From: Ophioceras dolichostomum
Taxonomy: Eukaryota; Ascomycota; Sordariomycetes; Magnaporthales; Ophioceraceae
Length of the DNA stretch: 64,000 nt
Direction: 5' to 3'
Assembly: GCA_003049485.1 (NCBI GenBank)
Contig: PYST01000130.1
Span: 1-64,000, forward strand
A model generated the notes under the pieces. That model made no database searches. It worked only from the letters and a program-made list of their open reading frames with translations, and was not told where the DNA came from. Each line of letters begins with the position of its first letter. Position 1 is the first letter of the stretch. The translations under genes and the position numbers were made by a program. Shown piece after piece: positions 53,353-63,038 of this stretch.

Positions 53353-55587
53353 ATGGGGAACTCGTCGTCTTTCCGGAACAAATTTCCCTTTTCCTTTTCT
53401 AGGGGCTCTCGGGTTCCCGAGGGAGACAGATTGTTGGCGGGGGATGACCAAGACGACCAAGAGACTGTCCCATTGCAGCCTGTCCCAAGCCACCACTGCA
53501 GCAGAAACGGCGTCTCATCATCACCATATCGCCGCCCAAATCCGCAGAGTGAGGAAGCGGGGGAAGATTACAGCTACTACTACCCAAGACAAGAAATGGA
53601 CGAGGAAAGGGAGAGGTTGCTGGAGGAAGCCTGGGAAGACGACGAGCCCGATGCTCCTCTTGCAACGACGGCGACCCGCCGCCAAGAGGATCCAACTAGC
53701 AGCAGCCCAACAACAGCCGCCCCCTCATCAAGTCGACGCACCCGCAACCATAACCGCTCACTAACGAGCAGTAGCAGCACGCCGCGTTCCTCGAGACGTC
53801 CTCTGAGAAGGAGGAGGAAATGGCGCAGGAACCACCTCCACTGCCTCTGGCGCTGGCCGCTGGTGCACATCCCGCGGTGCGTGCTGGTGCTGGCCGCGGT
53901 GTGCTGGACGCTCTTCTTCATCACGTGGGGCCTGCCGCGTCTGCTGAACCCGACGCCTCCGACGCCGGCCGAGAGGCAGCGCGACCAGCAGTGGGTGGCG
54001 TCGTCGCCTTACTGGCTGGACAGGCAGGCGTGTCGCTGGTTGAGCCTTTGCGGCGTGCATCATTTGAGGTGGGATGCGCCTGTGCTGTCGAAGAGGAGTG
54101 GGCTGGATGCGATGGTTGAGGGGGTCGGTGATGGGGCTGCTGGAGGAGGCGATCTGAAGAGGAGGAGGTCGACGAGGAGGCGTACATCTAACGCTGTTGA
54201 CGACGAGCCGTCGTGGCAGAGGGCGGCTTCTTCTTCCAGGTGGTCAGGGTCAGACGGCATCATGCCGGACGACAACGAAAAAGCGACGAGGCCGGTGCCG
54301 GATTACGTCCTCCGGTATGCGCCGTTGGTGCATCTCTACTCTGGGGAGAATTTCTGGCCGTCACATATTGCCGAGCACGTGCGGCACATGCGGCCGTTCG
54401 TGGACGGGCTTCTACTGACAGCAAGCGGCGGCGACGGCGGCGGGAGCAACATGTCGGATTCTGGGACTGGGACGACCCCGACTCCCCTGAAGCTGGAGGA
54501 CCTGGACGGGCTGAACTCGGTGGAGGGAGACGTGCGACTTACAAGCCTCGACGACGTCGAGACCCGGCCGGAGTGGCTGCATAGTCATTCTGGGATCCCT
54601 TCTTCCCACGCTGAACATGATGGCGAGGAGGGCCTTGCCACGTCGTTGTCGCCTAGCCGCAGGCGACTTCTTCCCCTTCGGTGGGCGGCCAGTCGTCGTT
54701 CGCGCCGGCCAGAACCATTATCATCATCACCCAGAGAGTCGGGGCAGCAGCAGCACCAGCGGCAGCAGCAGAAGCAGCAACACAAGCCTAATGACGTGAG
54801 CGGACACTCGACGGCACCTGCGATCTTAGTGCTGGTGGGTAAGGGGGACGGCATCATCGACGCATTCTGGTTCTTCTTCTACAGCTACAACCTGGGCCAG
54901 ACGGTGCTGAGCGTGAGGTTCGGCAACCACGTCGGCGACTGGGAGCACTGCATGGTGAGGTTCGAACACGGCGTTCCCAAGGCCATGTTCCTCAGCGAGC
55001 ACGCCGGTGGACAGGCGTATGTTTGGCAGGCGCTGGAGAAGATGAAGGTGAAGATGAACGGGACGGCGATAGCGGGGGAGGAGGAGCAGAAGGAGGAGGA
55101 GGACGCTAAAGAGCGGCCGGTCATCTACTCGGCCGTTGGCAGCCACGCCATGTACGCTATGCCGGGAAACCACCCGTACGTGCTCCCGTTCGGGATGCTG
55201 AAGGACGTTACCGACAAGGGCCCGCTGTGGGATCCGGCGAGGAACGCCTGGGCTTATTGGTATGACCCACGGAGTAACAACGACGATGACGGCGAGGAGG
55301 GGGAAGAGGAGTTCAAACCGATTGGGACTGTTGGAGTCTCCGGCATTACCACTCAGCCAGCGCCTCCGCCAACAGGCTGGACTCGGTTCGCGGGCGCGTG
55401 GGGAGACGCGCTTTACGGCCTCGGCGACCACAGGCAATGGCGTCTGTTCGGGCAGTATCACTACATCACGGGGCCGCAGGGGCCGAGGTTCAAGAACCTG
55501 GGGCGCGAGACCATGTGTCCTGGCAAGAAGTGCAGGGTTTTGGAGAGTTTGGAGGATGGGAAGAAGGGGACGTGGTATAGCAGTTGA
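53353..55587 (+). CDS. Vps62-family protein with N-terminal membrane anchor
   Basis: Intronless, 744 residues from MGNSSSFRNK; an ATG five codons upstream (53338) is less likely. The Vps62 family (related to plant DUF946 proteins; yeast Vps62 and Tda6) is linked genetically to cytoplasm-to-vacuole sorting but has no proven activity. The C-terminal two-thirds carry family blocks: VPDYVLRYAPLVHLYSGENFWP (about 316-337), FWFFFYSYNLGQTVLSVRFG (about 503-522), NHVGDWEHCMVRFEHG, EHAGGQAY, YSAVGSHAMYAMPGNHPY and WGDALYGL. One hydrophobic helix (about 175-200, CVLVLAAVCWTLFFITWGL) follows an Arg-rich stretch, so it is probably type II, with the domain lumenal. MGNSSS also fits an N-myristoylation signal. 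A Gln/Ser-rich insertion (about 440-480) interrupts the domain. Confidence 0.88.
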   Translation: MGNSSSFRNKFPFSFSRGSRVPEGDRLLAGDDQDDQETVPLQPVPSHHCSRNGVSSSPYRRPNPQSEEAGEDYSYYYPRQEMDEERERLLEEAWEDDEPDAPLATTATRRQEDPTSSSPTTAAPSSSRRTRNHNRSLTSSSSTPRSSRRPLRRRRKWRRNHLHCLWRWPLVHIPRCVLVLAAVCWTLFFITWGLPRLLNPTPPTPAERQRDQQWVASSPYWLDRQACRWLSLCGVHHLRWDAPVLSKRSGLDAMVEGVGDGAAGGGDLKRRRSTRRRTSNAVDDEPSWQRAASSSRWSGSDGIMPDDNEKATRPVPDYVLRYAPLVHLYSGENFWPSHIAEHVRHMRPFVDGLLLTASGGDGGGSNMSDSGTGTTPTPLKLEDLDGLNSVEGDVRLTSLDDVETRPEWLHSHSGIPSSHAEHDGEEGLATSLSPSRRRLLPLRWAASRRSRRPEPLSSSPRESGQQQHQRQQQKQQHKPNDVSGHSTAPAILVLVGKGDGIIDAFWFFFYSYNLGQTVLSVRFGNHVGDWEHCMVRFEHGVPKAMFLSEHAGGQAYVWQALEKMKVKMNGTAIAGEEEQKEEEDAKERPVIYSAVGSHAMYAMPGNHPYVLPFGMLKDVTDKGPLWDPARNAWAYWYDPRSNNDDDGEEGEEEFKPIGTVGVSGITTQPAPPPTGWTRFAGAWGDALYGLGDHRQWRLFGQYHYITGPQGPRFKNLGRETMCPGKKCRVLESLEDGKKGTWYSS

Positions 55588-58258
55588 TTGGATAGAGATA
55601 GATAGATTTGGGCTGGGCATCTTCGTTTGGTCGGCATCGATGCCAGGAGTCTTCACGCGGTTTGATGATACCTAGCTGCCTCCATATAGATGTACGTTAG
55701 ATGGAGGCTGTTGTTGCTGGGTCTATCTGGATTACTAATGCTACTTGCTTCATTATTGTTCGGTTGCGTGAGGCTGGGGCGGAGTTCGTTGTTGATAGGA
55801 TAGCATAGACGGTAGGTAGCTCGAGGTGCTTGCTGGCCATCTCGATCTTGGCAATAGTTGGACGGCTGAAGATGCCCCTCCCTCTGCTCGTTTTCAGCGC
55901 TATACTAGTAGAGAAGGGGTTTTACCACGACTGAGGAGGAGAACAGCCAGCAACCGTGGGAACGATGCCCATTGGTGGGGGGAACGTCTTTCTCACCATT
56001 GGTGATATCGCCTCTTGCCCAAGGTTCCTTCCGGCAATACCCTCCAACTGGGGCAGATTTCGGAAATTTGGGATAGCGAGACGAGACTTTGTAAGCTATG
56101 AAAGGTTAAGGGTGGATTATTCTCCGCATTGTGCCCTTAACAGATCGTCGAGACGACGGTGAATCTCTCCCGAGGTAGGTGCGTACCGAGGAACCTGTTT
56201 GATGTAGAGCCGGGAATGGTAGGTGAGACAACGGACGGGAAGGGGAAACAGACCAGCCAGGCGGTCGGGCTAACTGCGTGCCTCCCGTCCGAGGCAGCAC
56301 CACAGCGGTGAGTCAATCAGTCAGGTCTACAATGCACGCCGTCCCGATCCACGCCGCGGCATGATGACGCATGGTAGTGCGAAAGTTGGGGAAAAAAAGA
56401 GAACAACGTGCGCCGGATGGATAAGTTCTCCCGAATTTTTCTGACTTATAGGGCATGTCCCGATCTGGCCAACAACAACAACGGTCACTAGCCCAGCTGA
56501 AGGAGGGGTTCGGAGATCGAGGGGAAACGCGAGCTGCTGTGGCCTTCCGCCAAGCAACCTGAAGCAAGCTGTTTGCTCTTGCTAGGTCTTCCACGCTCCT
56601 TCCATCTTAAAGCACCACGTCTGTTCATGAATCATGGCTCAGGACGACGCAGTGCCCCATCGAAAAGACGCAATCGCCGGTCGGGCTATGCAGTGCTCCC
56701 TGCAGCAATCCTGATTGGCAATCCAATTCAACGACCTGCAGAACCTGCAGCGAGCCAAGTGGGTTCAAGCGCAACAAGGTTCGCTCAAGCAGCTGGAGAA
56801 AAACCCGAAAACGTAACAGCGCTGCTTCCTCTACGCAGCTTCTTCATGTCTGAGGAAGGCGTCAATAGCTTCTTTGCACTTCCGAAGTCCCGTATCCGCG
56901 TTCACACACATCGCGAGCGGTGGTGTAGATGGATCAGGCAAGTGTTTGGTACAAGTAGTACGGCAGCGAAGCCAGACTGGACTTTTCGCGCGGAACAGGA
57001 TGGACTTCACGGCAGAGATTGCCGGGCCGCCCGTCCATCACCACCCACACCACCTTCCGTCTTCCCTTCTGTCCATTACAAACTTGAAAACCCCCCACCC
57101 GCGCCAGTCACTGTCGGTCGCACATTGTTCCCGGTTTGGAGATGTCGATATTAAGTATTACAAATTATACTCCATATGCTCCGTGGGATGGAGCTTCCAA
57201 CAAACATCTAATCTCTTGGCGGACTGGATGCGTACACGGCCCTGCAGGACGGTCTATCCATGCTATGGTAGTAGCGGTTGCAGGTATGTCCACTGCCAAA
57301 CCAGCCAGCATATCGGGTAGGTGAGGTTGGTGGTAGGTTCTTGTTGCCTTCAGCTCGACCAGGCCACCCGGTCCTTCCCTGTGAGCTAGTTATTTTCTCT
57401 GGGGTCCTTTCCTTTTCTCCCTCCCGCTTTATCTTGCTCGTCTCTTATCCATCGTATCTGCCCCATACGGTATCCCAGCTTCTAGTCCCCTCGTCTCTAC
57501 TCGCCTCTCCAAGACGTACGAGTTTCTAGCCAAATACATCGCGTTCCCGACCTTGGCACACTTTGTGGCCGTCATCGATTTCAATATCGCCTCCTTTCTT
57601 GCGGCTCGCGTTTGCCCTAAGGCACCGTCTCGCGTCTGTCCCTAATCCCTCATCCGTCAAAACTCCTTCGCGGCCGAATCGGCTTAGCTGCCCCTCCACA
57701 CGCCTTGCCCACCCGTGCTGGACCCTCCCGTCCCGAGCATGTGAATTAGGAGCTGTCTGGCGAGGGGCATAAACCTCAAACAACAGTGGTACTGCTACTA
57801 GCTACCGTATCTATTCAACGCTCAGCTTGCAGACTCCTCCCTCTGGAACCCGTTCTGCCTCTTATCGACAGAAGCACCTTACCTCTTCTTCAAAATGGGA
57901 CGGTGAAAGGAATTTAGTCTTCCTCCTTCTACTTTTATCTCTTTTAAATTTTCCCTACCCCAGACCTTACCGAGGAGACCGTGGTGAAGCGGCCGAACTC
58001 TCCATTATACACCCTCGAGAAGGAACTCTCTTACGATAGTATACCACCGGCAGCCACCCGGCGCTCTGGACATCTCCGAATCTCCGAGCTCATCGGAGAG
58101 GCTCCCTACCAAGGGGGAAAGGATAGGAACTAGGGGAAGATAAAAGGGACCACCTACCTACCACCTACCTACCTGACTGCCTGCCAACCTGGCTATCTGT
58201 CCCGCAACCGTTCTCTGAAGTTCAGTTGCCGCCGGCCTGGCCAGATAGGCAGCAAAAC
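55588..58258. other. Gene-free intergenic region
   Basis: 2.7 kb between two plus-strand genes. No coding frame with family features; the open frame at 56573-57154 looks random. The right part (about 57400-58258) is CT-rich, with TACC repeats (58152-58174), consistent with promoter and leader of the SIS-domain gene. Confidence 0.5.
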
Positions 58259-59842
58259 ATGGCAGGCATCCCCGACTACAACAGGCACGGTTGCCACCAT
58301 GGCCCCGTGCAGACCAGCGCGGTGTACCTCTGCGGCTCGACCCAGTTCCCCGCCGAGCCACCGCCGTCCCCGCCGTCTCCCACACTCTCGGACCCCGGCG
58401 GCGGCCCCGGTGGAGGGGATCCGTTGTTGTGTCCTCCGATAGAGGAGCTGTCTCTGGACGCTGCCTCACCGCCGCCGTTGTCGCCGTTGTCCCCGTTGCC
58501 CCCGCCCGTTATGATCTCGGCCGCGGCTCTCTCGCCGGCCTCGCCGACGGTCACGGCCCCTCCTTCAAGGGTGCCGTCGCCGAGGCCGATGCCGTGGGCG
58601 ACGACGGCGAGTGAGGGGAAGGACGGGGCGACGCCCTGTACGAAGGAGGAGGAAGAGGGAAGAGATGCCGCCGTCCCCAGAACTGTGCCTGCACTTGTCC
58701 CGCAACCACCACCACCATCAAGCCTAGCGGCCGACCGCCTTGCTGGCGCAGTACACGTGCTCAACACCGAGGCCGCAGCCCTCGCAGCCCTAGCACGGTT
58801 GTACAGCACCGACCCCGGCGCGCGTTCTGCGTTCGACCGCGCCGTAGCGATCATCACGCGGCATGTCGACCGTCGGGACTTTTCTCCCCCTTGCCATTCT
58901 CCCCATTACACCACCACGCCGTCCTCCTCCCCTCCACCATATCCCTCTGCCTCAACAACAACAACAACTACAACCACCTTCCTACCACCACCAAGAATTG
59001 CGCCTCCTCCACAAGCAACAGCAGCAGCAACGACTACCCCAACAACAACAACCACGACGACGCGTGGCACGCTCATAATAACAGGCGTGGGCAAATCCGG
59101 CCACATCGCCCGCAAGCTGGTGGCGACCTTCAACTCGCTCAGCGTGCGCGCCGCCTTCCTGCACCCGACCGAGGCGCTGCACGGCGACCTGGGCGTGCTG
59201 CACCCGGACCTCGACGCCGTGCTGCTGGTCAGCTTCAGCGGGAGGACGCCCGAGCTGAAGGCGCTGGTGCCGCATTTGGATGTTAGGTTGCCTGTTGTTG
59301 TGCTCACTTCTACTTCTGCTTATTGTCGTCGTAATGGTGACGATAATGATGAAAGCCACCGCGCCTTTTTCTCTCCCTCTTCGTCGTCTTCGTCGTCACC
59401 AATATCACCGTCACCTTCACCGTTGGCGCCGGGAAGGGAGGAGGACAGAGAGGGTATGGAGGAGGAAGAAGAGGAGCACTGCGAGCTAGTCAAGATCAGG
59501 CGGAGGATGCTGAGGGAGAGTGCGTCTCGCGGCGGAAACGCAGCAGGTGACAAAGCCACCGGCGCCGCAAGCATCGGGGAAATAGTCGTCCTGCCCGCCC
59601 CGATCCCCGTGAGCGAGGTCGAGTGCTTCGGCGTGGCGGCGCCCACGAGCAGCACGACGGCTGCGCTGGCGCTCGGCGACGCGCTGGCCGTCGTGGCCGC
59701 GAGGGAGCTGCACGGCGGGAGCGAGGGCAGGATGGCGGCTGCGTTTGGGAGGAATCACCCTGGAGGCGCTATAGGTGCTGCTGCTGCTGCTGCGGCGGCG
59801 TTTAAGGAGGGAGGAGGGGGAGGAGGAAGAAGGGGAGTATGA
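58259..59842 (+). CDS. KpsF/GutQ-type SIS-domain protein (sugar-phosphate isomerase fold)
   Basis: Intronless, 527 residues. The SIS fold binds phosphosugars; bacterial KpsF/GutQ/KdsD isomerise ribulose 5-phosphate and arabinose 5-phosphate. Visible blocks: a leading helix LNTEAAALAALARLY (about 169-183), GTLIITGVGKSGHIARKLVATFNSL (about 270-294), FLHPTEALHGDLGVL (about 300-314), VSFSGRTPEL (about 326-335), then APTSSTTAALALGDALAVVAA (about 461-481) and RNHPGGAIG (about 499-507). These match the bacterial SIS domain well. The CBS pair usual in bacteria is absent: the protein stops after a Gly-rich tail. A disordered Pro-rich N-terminus (1-160), a Thr/Pro microsatellite-like insert (about 218-268) and an acidic Ser-rich insert (about 352-440) interrupt the domain. 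Fungi lack KDO lipopolysaccharide, so the substrate is unknown; ancestral bacterial transfer is plausible. An ATG at 58226 is the alternative start. Confidence 0.85.
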   Translation: MAGIPDYNRHGCHHGPVQTSAVYLCGSTQFPAEPPPSPPSPTLSDPGGGPGGGDPLLCPPIEELSLDAASPPPLSPLSPLPPPVMISAAALSPASPTVTAPPSRVPSPRPMPWATTASEGKDGATPCTKEEEEGRDAAVPRTVPALVPQPPPPSSLAADRLAGAVHVLNTEAAALAALARLYSTDPGARSAFDRAVAIITRHVDRRDFSPPCHSPHYTTTPSSSPPPYPSASTTTTTTTTFLPPPRIAPPPQATAAATTTPTTTTTTTRGTLIITGVGKSGHIARKLVATFNSLSVRAAFLHPTEALHGDLGVLHPDLDAVLLVSFSGRTPELKALVPHLDVRLPVVVLTSTSAYCRRNGDDNDESHRAFFSPSSSSSSSPISPSPSPLAPGREEDREGMEEEEEEHCELVKIRRRMLRESASRGGNAAGDKATGAASIGEIVVLPAPIPVSEVECFGVAAPTSSTTAALALGDALAVVAARELHGGSEGRMAAAFGRNHPGGAIGAAAAAAAAFKEGGGGGGRRGV

Positions 59843-60497
59843 GGTATTCGACGTTGTGTGTCTGGTGGTGGCACTGTCTGTCTGTTTTTTTCCCTCTTCC
59901 TCGCGAACTTGGTTTCGCTTTCTTTTTTTGTCGTGGTGGACATTCTTTCGAGTACTCTTTTTTAGGATCTTTTTTGTTAAAGCACATGTCATGATTTTAT
60001 GAGCTGAGCATGAGAGGACGAGAGCTTGGTGTGGCTGTTCGGGGTCGATCGGTTCGTTGTGTTGCTGCTGCATGCAGGTGGAATGGAGATGAGCAAGTGG
60101 GTATGGGTTTATCGAATTTTTTTTTCTTATTTGGGAGAGAGAACTTGCATGAGCATGGGAAATGGATGGCATCAAGCAAGGCATCGGGACTCATGGTGGG
60201 ACTGGCATTATGCATTTAGTAATGGACGGATGGGTGGTGGGAGGCAGATCTGATTTGACATCACTCAACTCTTCTTATTATTAGACATGTTTAGCATCAT
60301 TTATATCTAGACAAAGCTCGTCGGTTATGCGATGCTACGAATCTTTCCCTGTCTCTTTCTTCTCCTTGTTTCATGAAGCTTGTAAATAGACCGCGTTCTG
60401 CTGCACTTGATAGCCTCCCTTGTGTGTGGTGATATATTTTATTACCCTTAGGATTCAGCCCCAAACGAGGATCGTCCGCGCCGCCTTCGGACCTGTT
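59843..60497. other. Convergent 3' flanks of the SIS-domain and WKF-domain genes
   Basis: 655 bp between two converging stop codons, rich in T and G on the plus strand. No gene or notable repeat. Confidence 0.5.
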
Positions 60498-62159
60498 CTA
60501 GAGACCCTCGTCGTCATCGGATCCTTCTTCTTCCGAGCGGCTGTCCGATTCCGAAGAGGACGACGATGACGACGACGAAGAGGAGTCGAGCTGCTCACGC
60601 ATCTGTCCCAGCCGCTGTAGCGCCCCCTCGCTCTCGTCCCCTGAGTCGGAATCCGAACCCGACTCGGACTCGGACCCGCCACCACTGCTGCTACTGCTCG
60701 ACGACGCTGATGATGACGACTCTTCCTCTTCTTCCTCTTCCTCCTCCTCCTCCGTGGCGTTCACCCCCGCGCCTCCATCGTCGTCCTCGTCACTGCTCTC
60801 GTCTTCGCTGCTGCCGTCATCACTGCTGCTGGAACTATCGTCATCGTCCGCAGCCGCTGTTCGCCTCTTCCGCTGCCGCACATGCTTCTGCGACCTGTCG
60901 TTCAGCTTGGCCTTCTTCCCCGCCTCGCCGCCGCCGCCGCTGCCGGCTGCTGAACGGCTTGCGTCCCCGTCCTGCGACGACGAGCCCTCTGTCGAAGCGC
61001 CGCCGCCACTGCCACCGCCTGCTGCCGAAGACGATGACTCGGCTGTCGAGGAGGAGGAAGAGGAGGCGGCTTCCGAGGTCTCCGAGTCGGCGAGCTCGTC
61101 TATCACCATCTCTGAGCGGATGCGCTTTACCAGCCGCTGTGTCACCTCGGCTTCAGCTGTGCCGCCCATCACGAGGTCGACTTCACTGTAGGCCCGCGTC
61201 CTCTTTCGGTTGGCCCCGGTCCCATTGTCGCGGCTACTACCACTCCCGTTGCCACCGGCTGGTGCTTGCGGGTTGGAGTCCCCGAGCATCGTGGTAAGGA
61301 GCTCCTCGTACTTCTTCTGCTTCGCCAAGGCGTCGGCTTCCGGTGCGCTACTGCTGCTCCCGTCCTTGCCCTTGTCCTTGCCGTCTTTTGTCTTGGTGGA
61401 GAATGCGCCAGCTCCGGCCTCGATGTCCGTCTTCCTGACCTCTTCGGCTTCGCTCCGCAGCCACGAGCGCGACGCGCCCTTGACGTCCCGCAGGTACTCG
61501 CAGAAGACTCCGAAGTCTGCCGCGGGCAGTAGGTCTGGGTCGAAGGCGTACTTGATCAGTAGCGTCTGGATGTTCTTGCGGAACTTCCACTGGTCGCGCT
61601 GGTCGCGCCACTCCCGGAGGTACTTGCTCAGCTGTGGCTGGAGGTGTGTGGGCTTGTGGTTCTGCTCTGGACCCTTGCTGTTGTTGTTCTCGCCCTTGTT
61701 ATTTTTCTTCTTTTCCTTTGTCTTCTTAGGGAATCTTGATCGCTTCTCTGCCGATGATCCGTTGGGTACGGTTTCTCCTCCTATGTCGGCGGAGGGGCCG
61801 AGCTTGGACGGGGTTTTGGTGGCAGAGGGGTTGTGGTCCGAGCCCTTGGTGCCTTCTGCGAAGGTCACGGACTTGCGCCGGCTCGGATGGATCTGGCCCT
61901 CCTCTTCGAATCGTGCCTTCTTGCTGACGAAACTGTCCGTGCTGGTGCTGCCGTAGCTCTGTTTTCTCTTGTTATTGTTGTTGCTGTAGGTGCTGTAGTT
62001 GCTGTTCGGGGTCGTGGGTGCGCCGTTCGTTGTCGATTTTTGAGGAGTGGTGACGACGCCAACTTGGGCAGCAGCGTCGGCAGAGGGGCCCTTCAGCTTC
62101 AGGCCCAATCGCTTCCACGCCGGGACTCTTTGCGCTAGGGAGCCATAGGTAGCAGACAT
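60498..62159 (-). CDS. WKF-domain protein (C7orf50/DUF2373-like), probable nucleolar factor
   Basis: Intronless, 553 residues from MSATYGSLAQRVPAWKRLGLKLK; an ATG 15 codons upstream (62204) is less likely. The WKF domain lies near 178-240: YLREWRDQRDQWKFRKNIQT, LLIKYAFDPDLLPAADFGVF, CEYLRDVKGASRSWL. It matches human C7orf50 and fungal relatives, which are nucleolar and associated with pre-ribosomes, though no biochemical activity is established. Upstream is a basic region with SRRKSVTFAEG (about 107-117) and KKTKEKKKNNKG (about 154-165). Downstream, a Ser/Asp/Glu tail (about 370-553), split by a short basic block (KKAKLNDRSQKHVRQRKRRT), resembles Nopp140/Srp40-type acidic-serine tracts and could be heavily phosphorylated. 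It is divergent from the proteasome alpha-1 gene. Confidence 0.85.
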   Translation of the reverse strand: MSATYGSLAQRVPAWKRLGLKLKGPSADAAAQVGVVTTPQKSTTNGAPTTPNSNYSTYSNNNNKRKQSYGSTSTDSFVSKKARFEEEGQIHPSRRKSVTFAEGTKGSDHNPSATKTPSKLGPSADIGGETVPNGSSAEKRSRFPKKTKEKKKNNKGENNNSKGPEQNHKPTHLQPQLSKYLREWRDQRDQWKFRKNIQTLLIKYAFDPDLLPAADFGVFCEYLRDVKGASRSWLRSEAEEVRKTDIEAGAGAFSTKTKDGKDKGKDGSSSSAPEADALAKQKKYEELLTTMLGDSNPQAPAGGNGSGSSRDNGTGANRKRTRAYSEVDLVMGGTAEAEVTQRLVKRIRSEMVIDELADSETSEAASSSSSSTAESSSSAAGGGSGGGASTEGSSSQDGDASRSAAGSGGGGEAGKKAKLNDRSQKHVRQRKRRTAAADDDDSSSSSDDGSSEDESSDEDDDGGAGVNATEEEEEEEEEEESSSSASSSSSSSGGGSESESGSDSDSGDESEGALQRLGQMREQLDSSSSSSSSSSSESDSRSEEEGSDDDEGL

Positions 62160-63038
62160 TGCTGACGGAGACAAGAAGACGGAAGAGGAGGGGGGAAGGA
62201 ACAAGAAGGAAGTAGAGGAGAGGGAGGGATGGAGGGAGTTCCAAAAGGGGGAAAAAGTGCCCGGGCACAGACGGAAGACCGAATGAGGGAGCTAGCTTCG
62301 GGGCGGAAAAACCATAAGTGCTGGCAAAAACGGATTGGCTTCCTAATATGCCTTGTGCTGGGCTTCGTTGGGTGCCAGTCGAGAGAGGGTTGGGTTTGAG
62401 GGGGTATAGCTGCGGGAGAGATAATGCTTGCTGCACAATTGTGCGCTGTCTAATTGGCTGTTCCTCTGACGGTTGATACGATGCTTAATGCGAAGCCCAA
62501 TGCGATGCAAGGAAGACCCATTCCATAACCGTGTTTGGTCTGGGGCTAGCTCCTGTTCTTGCTGCTCCTTTTCGCTTTTTGGCTGGACTGGATAATAATT
62601 TGTCTTGTCGTGATCGCCTCACTTTTTTTTTTCGTCCCTCTCCAAGGATCTTCTCAATTCCTTATCGGGCGCGGGGCCGGCAGGGATCTGAAGCATTATC
62701 GCAGAGAGGGGCACGGACCACCGAACCGCCCGGTCTGGGTGCGATACTGAATGCTGCTTATGTAACCCGAGTTTGCTTGCCTGATTCTGCGGACGAGTGA
62801 GCCTCGAATTTTAGGCTAGAGTTTGCTGCTCAGCTTGATGTCAGCCTCCAGGCAAGCTCCAGCAACGCGTCCCGGGAGCTCCATCCAACAACGAAGCTCC
62901 AGATCTCGACCGCCCGCCCATTCATCACCACCACCACTTCCGCGAAACCCCGAATCGCACGATTGACAGAAGCCCTCAGCTCAGTTCTTTGTTTGCACCG
63001 ATTATTCTTGCGACTATTTAGCCGAGTGCGCCGTCAAG
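62160..63038. promoter_or_regulatory. Shared upstream region of the WKF gene and proteasome alpha-1
   Basis: 879 bp between two divergent start codons. A CT-rich stretch and a T run (62622-62631) lie centrally. No proteasome-associated control element of the yeast Rpn4 type (GGTGGCAAA) was seen by eye. No coding frame is convincing. Confidence 0.4.
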
